Shown: positions 7,303 through 16,935, numbered from the stretch's first letter. The stretch is 64,000 nt of DNA from Acetatifactor aquisgranensis (GCF_943193215.1 NZ_CALPDH010000002.1:62001-126000), one strand, 5' to 3'. A program made the numbers and translations. Notes: generated from the sequence alone by a model not told the origin.

Positions 7303-8181
7303 ATGGCGGAAAAAGACGTTACAGAGAAAATTCTCATGTCCTATGCCGATGTGTTCGCGGATTGCATCAACACATTGATATACCACGGCGAAAGGCAGCT
7401 GGATCCGGACGACACACAGCCTGCGCCTACGGAAAGCTTCTATAAGGGCGAAAAGGCGCACAACCAATTCTGTGATATCAGCAGGTATCTCACAGAGAAA
7501 GGGAGGATTGTCCTCCAGTATATTATTGAGAATGAGACGGAACTGGAGGAACGGCAGATTCTGCGGACGATATCTTATCAGGGCGGCTCCTATAGACAGC
7601 AGCTGGAGAGCGGCATCCCTGTATATGGGGTGATTGCGATTGTGATTTCCTGGACGGGGAAAACCAGCCGCATTCCCCGGAGCCTTCACGCGCTGCTTTT
7701 GAGAAACGGGGTGCCGCCGGAGAAGCTGAAGCAGATAGACGATAATAAGTTGACGGTTTACCATATGAATGACCTGCCGTTGGAAATCAGGAGCCGCTTC
7801 ACCAGTGATTTGGGATTCGTGGCGGATTATCTCAACGAGGGGAACTTCGAGAGACGCAGGGGACAGGACATCGTCCATCTGGAGGCATTGTGCGATATGA
7901 TGGAGGCGATTACCGGGGACATCAGATTTACGGAACAGGCAAATGAACTTTTGGCGAAAAAGAAAGGAAAGAAGATTATGATGTGTGAATACATCGATCA
8001 ACTGGAGGCGCGTGGAGAAGCGAGGGGAGAAATGAACGGAGAGGCAAAACTGGCCTCTTTGCTGGAGCGGTTGTATGACCTTGGGAGGAGAGAAGACGCG
8101 GAACGTGCGGTGCGGGACATGGAAACCAGGGCAAGGCTGTACCGGGAATTCTCCGTTCCGGGCTATAGATATGAGCAATGA
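7303..8181 (+). CDS. Rpn-family nuclease / putative transposase-like protein
   Basis: Resembles the Rpn (recombination-promoting nuclease, PD-(D/E)XK) proteins abundant in Lachnospiraceae. The N-terminal ~190 residues follow the family pattern: YADVFADCINTLIYHG, a CDISRYL segment carrying the candidate catalytic Asp, then LQYIIENETELEERQILRTI with the acidic metal ligand and SYQGGSYRQQL. The C-terminal third is a charged helix (EARGEARGEMNGEAKLASLLERL) typical of these proteins. GGGAGG 9-14 nt upstream of ATG 7303 supports the start. Family role: metal-dependent DNA nuclease thought to promote recA-independent recombination. It may be a mobile cargo gene next to the transposase remnant. Confidence 0.65.
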   Translation: MAEKDVTEKILMSYADVFADCINTLIYHGERQLDPDDTQPAPTESFYKGEKAHNQFCDISRYLTEKGRIVLQYIIENETELEERQILRTISYQGGSYRQQLESGIPVYGVIAIVISWTGKTSRIPRSLHALLLRNGVPPEKLKQIDDNKLTVYHMNDLPLEIRSRFTSDLGFVADYLNEGNFERRRGQDIVHLEALCDMMEAITGDIRFTEQANELLAKKKGKKIMMCEYIDQLEARGEARGEMNGEAKLASLLERLYDLGRREDAERAVRDMETRARLYREFSVPGYRYEQ

Positions 8182-8273
8182 ACTTTACCGACAGGCCTTA
8201 GAGAGCCTTAGCTTCAGACCGGCGATGGCCACATCCCAAGGACGGCAGTTTTTTGCTTTTTTCGTAAAAATAA

Positions 8274-8302
8274 TTGACAAATATCTGATTATCATCTATG
8301 AT
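8274..8302 (+). promoter_or_regulatory. Sigma-A promoter of the lysine riboswitch transcript
   Basis: TTGACA (8274-8279), 17-bp spacer, TATGAT (8297-8302). Transcription would begin about 8309, just before the aptamer P1 helix. Confidence 0.8.
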
Positions 8303-8311
8303 TACACCTAG

Positions 8312-8480
8312 CATGATAGAGGCGCGGAAGACAAGAGTACGTTCCCTGACAGCCCGGGCAGCGGGAGGGGACGGAAAGGGGATTCCGCCGAGATGAAAAG
8401 GGCTGTGCCGGCCTTTCTCATCGGGCTGTGGGAGAATATCTCACAGACTGTCGTCCTTTCCGGGACGGAGCGCTGTTATG
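8312..8480 (+). ncRNA. Lysine riboswitch (L-box) aptamer
   Basis: Conserved L-box blocks occur in order: AGAGGCGCG (8318), AGAGTA, GGGGATTCCGCCGAGATGAA, TCGGGCTG, ACAGACTGTCGT and CGGAGCGCT. P1 is CATGATAG (8312-8319) with CTGTTATG (8473-8480), 8 pairs including two G-U. It controls the downstream NhaC-type antiporter gene, implying a lysine-related transport role. Confidence 0.88.
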
Positions 8481-8528
8481 ACTCCTTGAGCTTGTTTGCG
8501 AAGTCATGGCAGAGAGTCATGGCTTTTT
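8475..8528 (+). terminator. Riboswitch-controlled terminator overlapping P1
   Basis: GTTATGACTC (8475-8484) pairs with GAGTCATGGC (8514-8523), 10 pairs with two G-U, followed by TTTTT (8524-8528). Its 5' arm shares 8475-8480 with the 3' arm of the aptamer P1, so the two cannot form together. Confidence 0.65.
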
Positions 8529-8751
8529 CGATTTATGGCAATGGAATGTCCCATACAGCCCTGCATGCGGCCTGCCCGGCGGGTGCCGCAGGGCATTTAG
8601 CCTATGGCGGAGGAGGCGGCACAGGGATTCCATGTCTTACAGGGGGATGTTTTCCAAAGGGCTACCCTCGGATTCAGAAAGCGTGTGGGAGAAAGGGGCC
8701 GTTTCGGCAGCGCCGGTGCCCCGCGCGGCACAGACAGGAGAGGAGAAAGGT
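8529..8751 (+). other. Untranslated leader between riboswitch and antiporter gene
   Basis: About 220 bp with no supported gene. The frame of the antiporter is open through here, but no start has a ribosome binding site until ATG 8752. Confidence 0.5.
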
Positions 8752-10362
8752 ATGGACAAGAGAAAAGGGAACATGGTCAGAGGAATCCTGCTGGCGGTCA
8801 TCCTGGTGGCTGCATTCGCGGCGCCGCTGCTGGCAGGGAACGGTGAGAGCGCCGCGGAGGGCGGCGGATTTTACGGCACGGTCTGGGCGCTGCTGCCGCC
8901 GGTAATCGCCATCGGGCTGGCGCTGATTACCAAGGAGGTGTATTCCTCGCTGTTTGTGGGGATTCTCATGGGCGGGCTGCTCTATTCCGCCTATTCTTTC
9001 GAGGGCACGGTGCTCCATGTGTTCCAGGACGGAATCGTGAGCGTGCTCTCCGACGGGTACAATATCGGCATCCTGGTATTCCTGGTGATTCTGGGAGCCA
9101 TGGTGTCCCTGATGAACAAGGCCGGAGGCTCTGCCGCTTTCGGGCGCTGGGCGGCGCAGCATATCAAGACCCGGGTGGGAGCCCAGCTTGCCACCGTGGC
9201 GCTGGGGGTGCTGATTTTCATTGATGATTATTTCAACTGCCTGACGGTGGGCTCCGTGATGCGTCCTGTGACGGATAAGCACAAGATTCCCAGGGCGAAG
9301 CTGGCATACCTGATCGATGCCACAGCGGCGCCGATATGCATCATTGCGCCTATTTCCTCCTGGGCCGCGGCTGTAGCCAGCTACGTGGAGGACGGCAACG
9401 GCCTGACATTGTTCATCCGGGCCATTCCCTTTAACTTTTACGCCATCCTCACCCTTGTGATGATGATAGGCATGGCCTTGATGAAGCTGGAGTTCGGGCC
9501 CATGGCGAAATATGAGGAGGCGGCACGCTCCAAAGGGGATCTGTTCCACGGAAAGAATCCTTACGCAGGCATGGCCGCTGACAAAGAGGAGAAGAAAGGA
9601 ATCGTGCCGGATCTGGTGCTCCCAATTGCGGTGCTCATCGTCTGCTGTGTCATCGGCATGATTTATTCCGGCGGTTACTTTGAGGGGGCTTCTTTTGTGG
9701 AGGCATTTTCCAATTCTGACGCGTCCATAGGCCTGATGCTGGGCTCTGTGTTCGCGCTGGCCTTTGCGATATTGTATTATTGCCTGCGGGGAACCATGAC
9801 TTTCCGGGAGACCATGGACTGCATCCCCGAGGGTTTCCGGGCCATGGTGCCTGCGATTCTGATTCTGACCTTTGCCTGGTCCTTAAAGGCCATGACGGAT
9901 TCCCTGGGAGCGGGAGAGTTCGTGGCAGAAGTGGTGAAAGGCTCTGCCGGAGCGTTCCAGGCTTTCCTGCCGGCGGTGGTGTTCCTGATCGGCTGTTTCC
10001 TGGCTTTTGCCACCGGCACCAGCTGGGGCACTTTCGGAATTCTGATTCCTATCACTTTAAGCGTCTTCCCCCTGACGAACCCTCTGGGCGTGGTGTGTGT
10101 CTCCGCCTGTATGGCTGGCGCCGTCTGCGGCGATCACTGCTCGCCCATATCGGATACCACGATTATGGCTTCCGCGGGGGCACAGTGTGACCATGTGGAT
10201 CATGTGTCCACGCAATTGCCTTACGCGGTCATAGCGGCGGCCGTGAGCTTTGTGGCGTATCTCATCGCGGGCTTTGTGCCTAACGCGCTGATTGTGCTTC
10301 CGGTGGCCATCGTACTGATGGTGGGGACGCTGATTGGCATCCGGATGGTTGCGCGGAAGTAA
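8752..10362 (+). CDS. NhaC-family antiporter, predicted lysine-linked transporter
   Basis: Polytopic inner-membrane protein of the NhaC Na+/H+ antiporter family, 536 residues from ATG 8752, which has GGAGAAAGG just upstream. The hydrophobic segments number about 11-12. Conserved NhaC features include FIDDYFNCLTVGSVMRP (about residue 155-171), IAPISSWAAA, ATGTSWGTFGILIPI and CGDHCSPISDTTIMASAGA. The family includes antiporters for amino acids as well as Na+. Control by a lysine riboswitch suggests lysine as substrate, and the switch logic (see findings) would fit export when lysine is abundant. A hairpin terminator follows at 10386. Confidence 0.85.
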   Translation: MDKRKGNMVRGILLAVILVAAFAAPLLAGNGESAAEGGGFYGTVWALLPPVIAIGLALITKEVYSSLFVGILMGGLLYSAYSFEGTVLHVFQDGIVSVLSDGYNIGILVFLVILGAMVSLMNKAGGSAAFGRWAAQHIKTRVGAQLATVALGVLIFIDDYFNCLTVGSVMRPVTDKHKIPRAKLAYLIDATAAPICIIAPISSWAAAVASYVEDGNGLTLFIRAIPFNFYAILTLVMMIGMALMKLEFGPMAKYEEAARSKGDLFHGKNPYAGMAADKEEKKGIVPDLVLPIAVLIVCCVIGMIYSGGYFEGASFVEAFSNSDASIGLMLGSVFALAFAILYYCLRGTMTFRETMDCIPEGFRAMVPAILILTFAWSLKAMTDSLGAGEFVAEVVKGSAGAFQAFLPAVVFLIGCFLAFATGTSWGTFGILIPITLSVFPLTNPLGVVCVSACMAGAVCGDHCSPISDTTIMASAGAQCDHVDHVSTQLPYAVIAAAVSFVAYLIAGFVPNALIVLPVAIVLMVGTLIGIRMVARK

Positions 10363-10385
10363 GGATTCCGAAGCAAGGATTCCAT

Positions 10386-10450
10386 AAAAGCGGAAAGAGA
10401 GGCTCTGCCAACGGACAGCGGGATTCCGGGGCAGGGCCTTTTCGCTTTTT
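10386..10450 (+). terminator. Terminator after the NhaC-type gene
   Basis: AAAAGCG...GGCTCTGCC (from 10386) pairs with GGCAGGGCC...CGCTTTT (to 10449), with a bulge, ending in TTTTT. Confidence 0.65.
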
Positions 10451-10471
10451 ATCAGGATGATAGATTCCAGG

Positions 10472-10502
10472 CGGGCAGAGCCGGATTTTCCGGTTCTGCC
10501 CG
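10472..10502. terminator. Hairpin between convergent genes
   Basis: GGGCAGAGCCGGA (10473-10485) pairs with TCCGGTTCTGCCC (10489-10501), one G-U, triloop. It lies 37 bp past the GH43 stop on the minus strand; no T-run, so it may stabilise the 3' end rather than terminate. Confidence 0.5.
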
Positions 10503-10538
10503 ATGTTCGTCAAGATATAGTGCTGAAACGTCCATAGT

Positions 10539-12422
10539 TTACAGGGCGGCGTCCACAGGGAAGACTTTTCCCTCGGTGATGCCGCTTTCATTAAAGGCAT
10601 CGATGCGGACATAGTACTGCTTCACGTTTGACATCAGAGCGCGTATCTCCACCTGATTTTTGCCGAACACCCGGTAGTTGTGGTAGAGCTTCTCGGGCGT
10701 ATGCCCCCAGAGTACCTCATAGCCCATGGCGGGCTTATTCCAGGAAGCAATCTCATTGTAAGAGGAAACCTCTTTCCATGTGACTTTCATGGACATGCCG
10801 TCCAGGCGGGTCGCTTCTACGTCAGTCACTGGGGCGGGAGCGTTGCCGCAGCCTCTGCCGAATGCCCGCAGGCCGCTGATGCAGGCCGGTTTGTGGTAGG
10901 CTGTATCGATTATGGTAAGGCGTATATATGTTGCCGGGATGCCGTCCTCCCAGACTACCAGGTTGTGGGGCAGGTCTGTGTCAGTATTCCGCCAGTCTCC
11001 CAACTTGAACCAGCGCTCGCCGTCCGTGCTGGTCTCCAAAAACCACCTTGTGGCAAAGGAGCGCTCCTCGATGTAGCGGCCCCGGCCCGGGTCACCTGTA
11101 AGTTGGGCTCCCTCGGGCAGCCTGTCCGCCAGTTCCACGTCGTCCGCGAAATTGATCTGCACCGCATGCACCCTGCAGCACAGGCCCAAGTCCACCAGGA
11201 GCCAGGGGGCTTCATCCTCCCCGGCGGCTTTCCACCAGGTCTGGACATTTTCGTCCACCGCGTGGGAGGCGTCCTTTTCCTGACATTCGCAGCTGCTGGC
11301 GGAGGCTGTCTTCCCATAGCTTAGAAGCATCCACTCCGGGGCCGCCCAGGGATCCTGCCTGTGGCCTGTGACGGCCTGGGGCCAGTCGCCGTAGCGTTGA
11401 TTGCAGAACAGTTCGCCGTCCGCGTCAAAGCCCGCGGGCCAGATGCCGATGCGACGCTCGAAATCGTGGTTCATGGAGATGCGCATGGTGCTGGCATGCC
11501 ACCAGTTGCCCAATTTGTCCTCCATGGTGGAGCCATGGCCCGCGCCGGGCAGGAAACCGCCGGGAGAGTAGGAGTAGGGATTGTTAGGGCAGGCTGTAAA
11601 AGGCCCTAAAGGGCTGTCCCCCACACAGACGCCGTCGCAGTAGATATTGTACTGGGTGCCGGGGGCGGCGTACTGCAGATAATATCTGCTGTCATGTTTT
11701 GTCATCCACGGGCCCTCGATATAGGGATTGTCGGAGAGGGCGGCCTGGAGCATGGGACGGTAGCTCTCCGGGGTGGCCTGGATGGCGGGGGTGACATCCG
11801 TCACATCCTCGGGGCGGCACCCCATGGCCTTTGCCATCTGTTCTTTGAGAATCTGCATAATGTAGCTGCCGCTGGGGTCATAGTGATGGTTCTCGCCGGT
11901 GCGCTCGTAGCCGTATTCATTCTTGTGGTTCTCGATCAGCGCTACAGGTTCCCCTATGCGCTCCATGGTCTCGGGGTTCAGCTCCACGCCCCAGATGGGG
12001 GTCATGTTGCTGCAGCCCCAGTAGAAGTAGAGCCGTCCGTCATCGTCCGGGAAGAGATTGGGATCCCAGAAGTCGAAAGTGCCGGGAATCCGCTCAAACA
12101 CGCCGCTTTCGGGGTCTTTCGTGCGGTAGAAATCGCAGATTTCACCCCTGCGGCTGGCGGAAAAGTACATCCAGTCCCCCAGGACCCGCACATCGGGGGC
12201 ATAGTCGTACAGGGGCACGCCTTTCAGGGGACACTGCTGCCAGTGCACCATGTCCTCGCTGACCAGGAATCCTCTGGTCATGCTGGGGAACAGGTAATAT
12301 TTTCCCCGGAACAGTATCATGGAGGGGTCGGCGGCCTCCCGGTTCAGGGAGAAGCCGTTCTCCTTTTGGTTGAACTGATACTGATAAGTAAAGTTGATCG
12401 GATTGCAGAAATATTGTTTCAT
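10539..12422 (-). CDS. GH43-type glycosidase with F5/8C-like and FN3-like domains
   Basis: Five-bladed beta-propeller glycosidase (arabinofuranosidase/xylosidase/galactosidase class) in residues 1-~340. The three family acids are visible as Asp33 (EAADPS), Asp120 (FWDPN) and Glu236 (YIEGPW). A discoidin/F5-8C-like carbohydrate-binding module follows (about 365-515: ASHAVDENVQTWWKA, WLLVDLG), then a fibronectin III-like domain (about 528-627). No signal peptide, so it acts inside the cell on imported oligosaccharides. TGGAGGT 8 nt upstream supports the start. It is second in a minus-strand operon after GH1, separated by 112 bp. Substrate cannot be read from sequence. Confidence 0.82.
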   Translation of the reverse strand: MKQYFCNPINFTYQYQFNQKENGFSLNREAADPSMILFRGKYYLFPSMTRGFLVSEDMVHWQQCPLKGVPLYDYAPDVRVLGDWMYFSASRRGEICDFYRTKDPESGVFERIPGTFDFWDPNLFPDDDGRLYFYWGCSNMTPIWGVELNPETMERIGEPVALIENHKNEYGYERTGENHHYDPSGSYIMQILKEQMAKAMGCRPEDVTDVTPAIQATPESYRPMLQAALSDNPYIEGPWMTKHDSRYYLQYAAPGTQYNIYCDGVCVGDSPLGPFTACPNNPYSYSPGGFLPGAGHGSTMEDKLGNWWHASTMRISMNHDFERRIGIWPAGFDADGELFCNQRYGDWPQAVTGHRQDPWAAPEWMLLSYGKTASASSCECQEKDASHAVDENVQTWWKAAGEDEAPWLLVDLGLCCRVHAVQINFADDVELADRLPEGAQLTGDPGRGRYIEERSFATRWFLETSTDGERWFKLGDWRNTDTDLPHNLVVWEDGIPATYIRLTIIDTAYHKPACISGLRAFGRGCGNAPAPVTDVEATRLDGMSMKVTWKEVSSYNEIASWNKPAMGYEVLWGHTPEKLYHNYRVFGKNQVEIRALMSNVKQYYVRIDAFNESGITEGKVFPVDAAL

Positions 12423-12534
12423 TTGAGTTTACCTCCATAGAGTATCGGTGACCGGGAGCTTCTCATGATTAAGCCGGATATGGGACGGATGCCTGCCGCC
12501 TGACAGGAGAACCGGCCTTGACATAGTCCGGCAG

Positions 12535-13899
12535 TCAGCCGCGGAAACTGCCAAGGTAACCCAGGCTTTCCTTGGGATGCCGGGTCTGTGTGGTTCTGTC
12601 CACGGCTATCAGGCCGAAAGTCATGGAAAAGCCTTTCTGCCATTCAAAATTGTCCAGCAGGCTCCAGTAGAAGTAGCCTTTCATGGGGAGTCCCTCTTCC
12701 AGGCAGGACTTCACGCCGGCCAGGGCGGTCTCGATGAATGCGACGCGCCGGCTGTCGTCTGCTGTGGCGATGCCGTTCTCTGTCACAATCAGATCCCCTT
12801 TGAAATCCTCCGCCACCCGGCGGATGACGTTTGCTAAAGCCTGCGGATAAAATTCATAGTCCATCTGGGTCAGCTCTGCGCCCTCCGGAACAGGCAGGGA
12901 GCCGGAGGCATCTATACGGGTACGCGTATAGTTCTGTACGCCCAGGAAATCATCCCCCTGGATGGCAGGCAGATAGTGGGTGAATTCATCCGCCCATTCT
13001 TTCGCGGCATTCTCCTCGCCGCCGGGGAGGGCCTGGATGTCGTGAAGGCTTAAGGTCAGGCCTACCCGGATATGGGGCGCCAGCTCCCGGATGACGGCTC
13101 TGGCCGCCTTGTGGGCCTCCATGACCAGCTCGTCGCCGTGAGGCGTCCGGGGACTGGTGAAGCACTCCGTCCTGGTTACGCCGAAGAGTTCCATGCGCTC
13201 TGCCTCCGCGGCCTTTTGGTTGGCCATCATCTTTTCCAGATTCAGGCCCATCTGCACCGTGCCGTCCTGAGCAGCCTTTTCGCCGCTGTCCGTTGCGGCG
13301 GGTGACTTGCTGGCATCCGGAGAGGCTTTTCCGCTATCGCCGCCCTGCGCTGAGCCTGCGGCCTGCATCTTCGCCATCATCTGCTGCATATACCGCTTGG
13401 CGATGGCCGCCACCTGTATTCCCATATTCGCCTCATTGATGGTGCAGACATACTTCAGCTCGCTCCCCAGCCGCTCTATCACATAGCGGGTATAGCGGGC
13501 AAAATATTCCGGGGTCTCATCGGATTCCCAGCCGCCTTTGGAAATCAGCCATTTGGGGCTGGTGAAGTGCAGCAGGGTGACGATAGGCTCTATACCGTTG
13601 TCGCGGCAGGTGCGGATGACGTCCCGGTAATGGGAAATCTCCGCCTCGTCGAATTTGCCCTCTTCCGGCTCGACGCGGGCCCATTCGATGGAAAAACGGT
13701 AAGCGTTCAGCCCGGCCCGCGACATCAGCCGGATGTCTTCGCCGTAGCGGTTGTAATGGTCCACTGCCTCGCCGCTGGGCTCCAAAAAGTCCGTATGTAC
13801 CATATGCTCCTGGACCCAATAGTCGCTGTGGATATTGTTCCCCTCCACCTGATGGGCCGCGGTGGCTGCGCCGATGAGAAAATCTTTTTCAAATGTCAT
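12535..13899 (-). CDS. GH1 family beta-glycosidase with low-complexity insert
   Basis: Retaining beta-glucosidase-type TIM barrel (454 residues, no signal peptide). Acid/base Glu156 lies in TINEAN and the nucleophile Glu374 in VTENG; FLIGAATAAHQVEG is the GH1 N-terminal signature. Between about residues 168 and 225, directly after the acid/base strand, there is a Met-rich helix (YMQQMMAKMQ), an Ala/Ser/Gly/Lys/Asp-rich stretch (GSAQGGDSGKASPDASKSPA) and another Met-rich helix (LEKMMANQ). This position normally holds a much shorter substrate loop. AAAGGAGGT precedes the start. It is divergent from the GPH symporter gene, so both probably share a control region at 13900-14112. Confidence 0.88.
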   Translation of the reverse strand: MTFEKDFLIGAATAAHQVEGNNIHSDYWVQEHMVHTDFLEPSGEAVDHYNRYGEDIRLMSRAGLNAYRFSIEWARVEPEEGKFDEAEISHYRDVIRTCRDNGIEPIVTLLHFTSPKWLISKGGWESDETPEYFARYTRYVIERLGSELKYVCTINEANMGIQVAAIAKRYMQQMMAKMQAAGSAQGGDSGKASPDASKSPAATDSGEKAAQDGTVQMGLNLEKMMANQKAAEAERMELFGVTRTECFTSPRTPHGDELVMEAHKAARAVIRELAPHIRVGLTLSLHDIQALPGGEENAAKEWADEFTHYLPAIQGDDFLGVQNYTRTRIDASGSLPVPEGAELTQMDYEFYPQALANVIRRVAEDFKGDLIVTENGIATADDSRRVAFIETALAGVKSCLEEGLPMKGYFYWSLLDNFEWQKGFSMTFGLIAVDRTTQTRHPKESLGYLGSFRG

Positions 13900-14112
13900 A
13901 ATACCAGACCTCCTTTCTTTTCATGAAAATATTATGTCATAAAAGACAGCCGCAGGATGGCCAAAAAATAGCGAACAGGGATAAAAATTTGTCCTCATAC
14001 AGAACATACGCTAATTTTTGTACAATAGTACTGATTTTTATATTTCCGATAGCAGAAAAGCAGGCTATAATGATGTCACTGAACACGGATTCCAAAGAAA
14101 GGAGACAACATT

Positions 14113-15597
14113 ATGTCCAAAAAACCTACTGCCAGCGAACTTGACGGCGTCCAATACCGCAAGGCAAAGCTCTGGCAAATCATCCTCTACGCCTGCAACG
14201 GACTGGTAGGCATGAGCGTCTACTCCCTGATTAATCTGGCAAGCTACAGCGCCAGCATCGGCTATGGAGTCACCACCATCGCCATCGGCTACATCCTGAC
14301 CTGTACCCGCATCCTGGACGGGGTGACGGATCCTCTGCTGGCCTTTGTCTATGACAGGGTCAACACAAGGTTCGGAAAGCTGCGCGTCCTGCTGATTGCG
14401 GGATATCTGGTTGAGGCTTTGGGCCTGCTGTGCATGTTCGTCCTGTTCTCCAGCAAGGGCTTCGGCTGGATCGCTTTCACTCTGTTTTACATCGTGTATG
14501 TCATCGGCTATACCATCACCAACATGACGGCCCAGACAATCCCCGCCATCATGTCCAATGACCCCAGGCAGCGCCCCACAATCGGCGTCTGGACCACCGC
14601 TTTCAATTACCTGGTGCCCATGATAATGATGATGGTGCTGAATATGGTGCTGCTGCCCAGGTTCGGCGGGGAGTACAACCAGTCGTTTCTGTCCGCCGCC
14701 TGTATGGTCTGCCTTGTGATGGCGGCTCTGGGCACGGTTCTGGTCTGCATCGGCGTCACGGAGTTCGACAGGCCGGAATACTTCGCCGGACTGAAAAAGA
14801 AAGAGCCGCTGAAGCTGAAAGACATGGCGGAAGTGCTGGCCCACAACCGTCCCCTGCAATGCTACATAGCCTCCAACGCTTCGGACAAGATTGCCCAGCA
14901 GACGGCCAGCCAGGCTGTCATCACCACGCTGCTGTTCGGCATCGTCATAGGGAACATGGGGATTTCCACCCTGCTCACGGTCATCAGCATGATTCCCTCC
15001 ATCCTGTTCGCGGCAGTGGGGGCGAAATACGCCGGGAAGCACGGCAGCCGGAAAGCCATTGTCACATGGACCTGGATCAGCATGGGCATTTCCCTGATTA
15101 CCCTTGGATTCTTTATTATCATTGACACCAGCCAGATTGCGGTCATGATGAGCCCGGCCATGATTCTCTATGTGCTGCTGACGCTGGCCCAGAACGGGTC
15201 CAATATGTGCATCACCACGGCCAATACCTCCTTTATGGCGGACACCATCGACTATGAGCTGGACCGCAGCGGCAGATATGTGCCCGCGGTGGTGACCGGC
15301 ACCTACAGCCTGATCGACAAGATCATTACCGCTTTCAGCGCCACGGTTGCCGCCGGTGCGGTGGCCATATTGGGCTATACCACCACCATGCCCCAGCCCG
15401 GGGAGACCTGCACCAGCGCCATTTTCTGGGTGACCATGGCAGTCAAGTTCGGCCTGCCCGTCTTTGGATGGATCTGTACGCTGGTGGCCATGCGCTTCTG
15501 CGGACTGGACAAAGAGGAGATGGTGAATGTACAGAAGCGGATTGCCGAGAAGAAAGAACAGGCCCGCCATCAGGTCATCATGGAAAATTTGCAGTAG
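14113..15597 (+). CDS. GPH-family (MelB-like) glycoside:cation symporter
   Basis: Twelve-helix membrane symporter of the glycoside-pentoside-hexuronide family, 494 residues. The family's cation/sugar motif DGVTDPLLAFVYDRVNTRFG (about residues 75-94) contains the paired acidic residues expected of MelB/XylP relatives. AAAGGAG 9 nt upstream of ATG 14113. It sits between the divergent GH1-GH43 operon and the AraC/GH2 genes, so it most likely imports the glycoside or oligosaccharide hydrolysed by these cytoplasmic enzymes. Substrate unknown. Confidence 0.88.
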   Translation: MSKKPTASELDGVQYRKAKLWQIILYACNGLVGMSVYSLINLASYSASIGYGVTTIAIGYILTCTRILDGVTDPLLAFVYDRVNTRFGKLRVLLIAGYLVEALGLLCMFVLFSSKGFGWIAFTLFYIVYVIGYTITNMTAQTIPAIMSNDPRQRPTIGVWTTAFNYLVPMIMMMVLNMVLLPRFGGEYNQSFLSAACMVCLVMAALGTVLVCIGVTEFDRPEYFAGLKKKEPLKLKDMAEVLAHNRPLQCYIASNASDKIAQQTASQAVITTLLFGIVIGNMGISTLLTVISMIPSILFAAVGAKYAGKHGSRKAIVTWTWISMGISLITLGFFIIIDTSQIAVMMSPAMILYVLLTLAQNGSNMCITTANTSFMADTIDYELDRSGRYVPAVVTGTYSLIDKIITAFSATVAAGAVAILGYTTTMPQPGETCTSAIFWVTMAVKFGLPVFGWICTLVAMRFCGLDKEEMVNVQKRIAEKKEQARHQVIMENLQ

Positions 15598-15608
15598 GGA
15601 AAAGGGAA

Positions 15609-16829
15609 TCACTTCTGTGTTCTGCCTGCCCTTTCCCGAAATTCTATGGGGGTGCAGCCCTCGATTTCGGAAAAGACCTGGCTGAAGTAATTCCGGCTGC
15701 TGAAGCAGAGGCGTTCGGACAGCTCCCGGACGGAGATGTTTGTGCCCCGCAGCAGAACCTTGGCATGAGCGATTTTGGCGTTCTTCACATAGTCATTGAC
15801 GGTGAAACCGGTTTCCTCCCGGAATTTGCGGGTGAGATAATATTCCGTGTAGCCTGCCAGCTCCGCAAGGTCCCTGGCGCGGATTTTTTCCTCCAGATGG
15901 GTCTCGATGTAGTCCCGGCACTGGGCGATGGGGGCTGACAGATTCTTCCGCTGACGGACTCTGTATACCCTCCTTACAAAATCGTCGTACATGAGCGAGG
16001 GGATGGCGCGGATTTCATCGTAGGTGCGGGCATCCTCCGCGGACTGGATGTAGGAATCCCCCAAAGAATAAGCCTCCTCCGGCGACAGGCCGCCCTCTAT
16101 GGCAGCGCGGCAGACAATGGAGGAGAAGACGATGGCAGAGGTTTTCGCCTGGCGCAGAGGGTCCGGCCCGCGCACGGGGACTCCTGCGCTGAGCAGCATG
16201 GAATCGTTCAGGGCGTCCTTGTAGTTCAGGTTGCCGGTGCGCACCATATCCAACAGCGCCTGCTCCGACATCCACACCCGATGGCGGTCCCGCTTCACGT
16301 CCGGGGGCGCGGCGTCGGAAAAGGATTCCTGAATGACCGTGTCGCTGGCGTCCAGTTTTTCGCCGGTGAGGCAGAAATGGAGCATCAACAGATACCGGGT
16401 AAAGAGGGAGTGCTGGACCACTGGCACCTTTTTGCAGGCTTCCAGCAGACGGCGCTTCAGGGCGAGGGGGATTTCACGTCCCGCGTAATGGCGCAGGCCA
16501 TTTTCGATGTCCCGCATGGACACGTTGTGGGAAAAGGCAGGGCCGATTACGTAAATGTCTTCAAGCTGATCCCCCTGGCGGAGGAAGTCCACGCCCCATA
16601 TCAGGCCGAAAGAGGTGCCCACGGCCTGGGGGGGCTGCTGGCTGCCGCCGCGGCCAAGCTCCAGCGCCCGCTCCTTGCAGCCGGGCAGGGCAAAAGCCGC
16701 GTCAAAGAGGGATTCTTCGGGGCAGTTGGAATAGAGCAGATGCCCGTCCGCATGGTAGCGCCAGGTGTATACATTGCCGCCGCAGCAGAGCAATTCCTGA
16801 AAAAGAGCCATGTTGTGCAGGATGTCCAT
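15609..16829 (-). CDS. AraC-family transcriptional regulator
   Basis: 406 residues. The last ~100 form the double helix-turn-helix AraC domain (IRARDLAELAGYTEYYLTRKF, then ISVRELSERLCFSSRNYFSQ, GCTPIEFRERAG). The N-terminal ~290 residues are a ligand-sensing region without a motif I recognise. GGAGGTG upstream supports ATG 16829. It is divergent from the GH2 gene, with a TACCATGA/TCATGGTA inverted repeat between them. The most likely role is glycoside-responsive control of the flanking glycosidase and transporter genes. Confidence 0.88.
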   Translation of the reverse strand: MDILHNMALFQELLCCGGNVYTWRYHADGHLLYSNCPEESLFDAAFALPGCKERALELGRGGSQQPPQAVGTSFGLIWGVDFLRQGDQLEDIYVIGPAFSHNVSMRDIENGLRHYAGREIPLALKRRLLEACKKVPVVQHSLFTRYLLMLHFCLTGEKLDASDTVIQESFSDAAPPDVKRDRHRVWMSEQALLDMVRTGNLNYKDALNDSMLLSAGVPVRGPDPLRQAKTSAIVFSSIVCRAAIEGGLSPEEAYSLGDSYIQSAEDARTYDEIRAIPSLMYDDFVRRVYRVRQRKNLSAPIAQCRDYIETHLEEKIRARDLAELAGYTEYYLTRKFREETGFTVNDYVKNAKIAHAKVLLRGTNISVRELSERLCFSSRNYFSQVFSEIEGCTPIEFRERAGRTQK

Positions 16830-16935
16830 GGGGCACCTCCGTTTCTTTCATGATAAAATAAGCATTCCATAATATCGTGCGCATAAGCGCACATGAAACC
16901 AGAAGGTGACACAATGTTTTTCTGTGTCAATATTG

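Noticed and set aside
14065..15612. 515-codon minus-strand open frame opposite the GPH symporter
   Set aside because: Product is Gly/His/Asp-rich with no membrane helices; the plus-strand symporter is clearly real.
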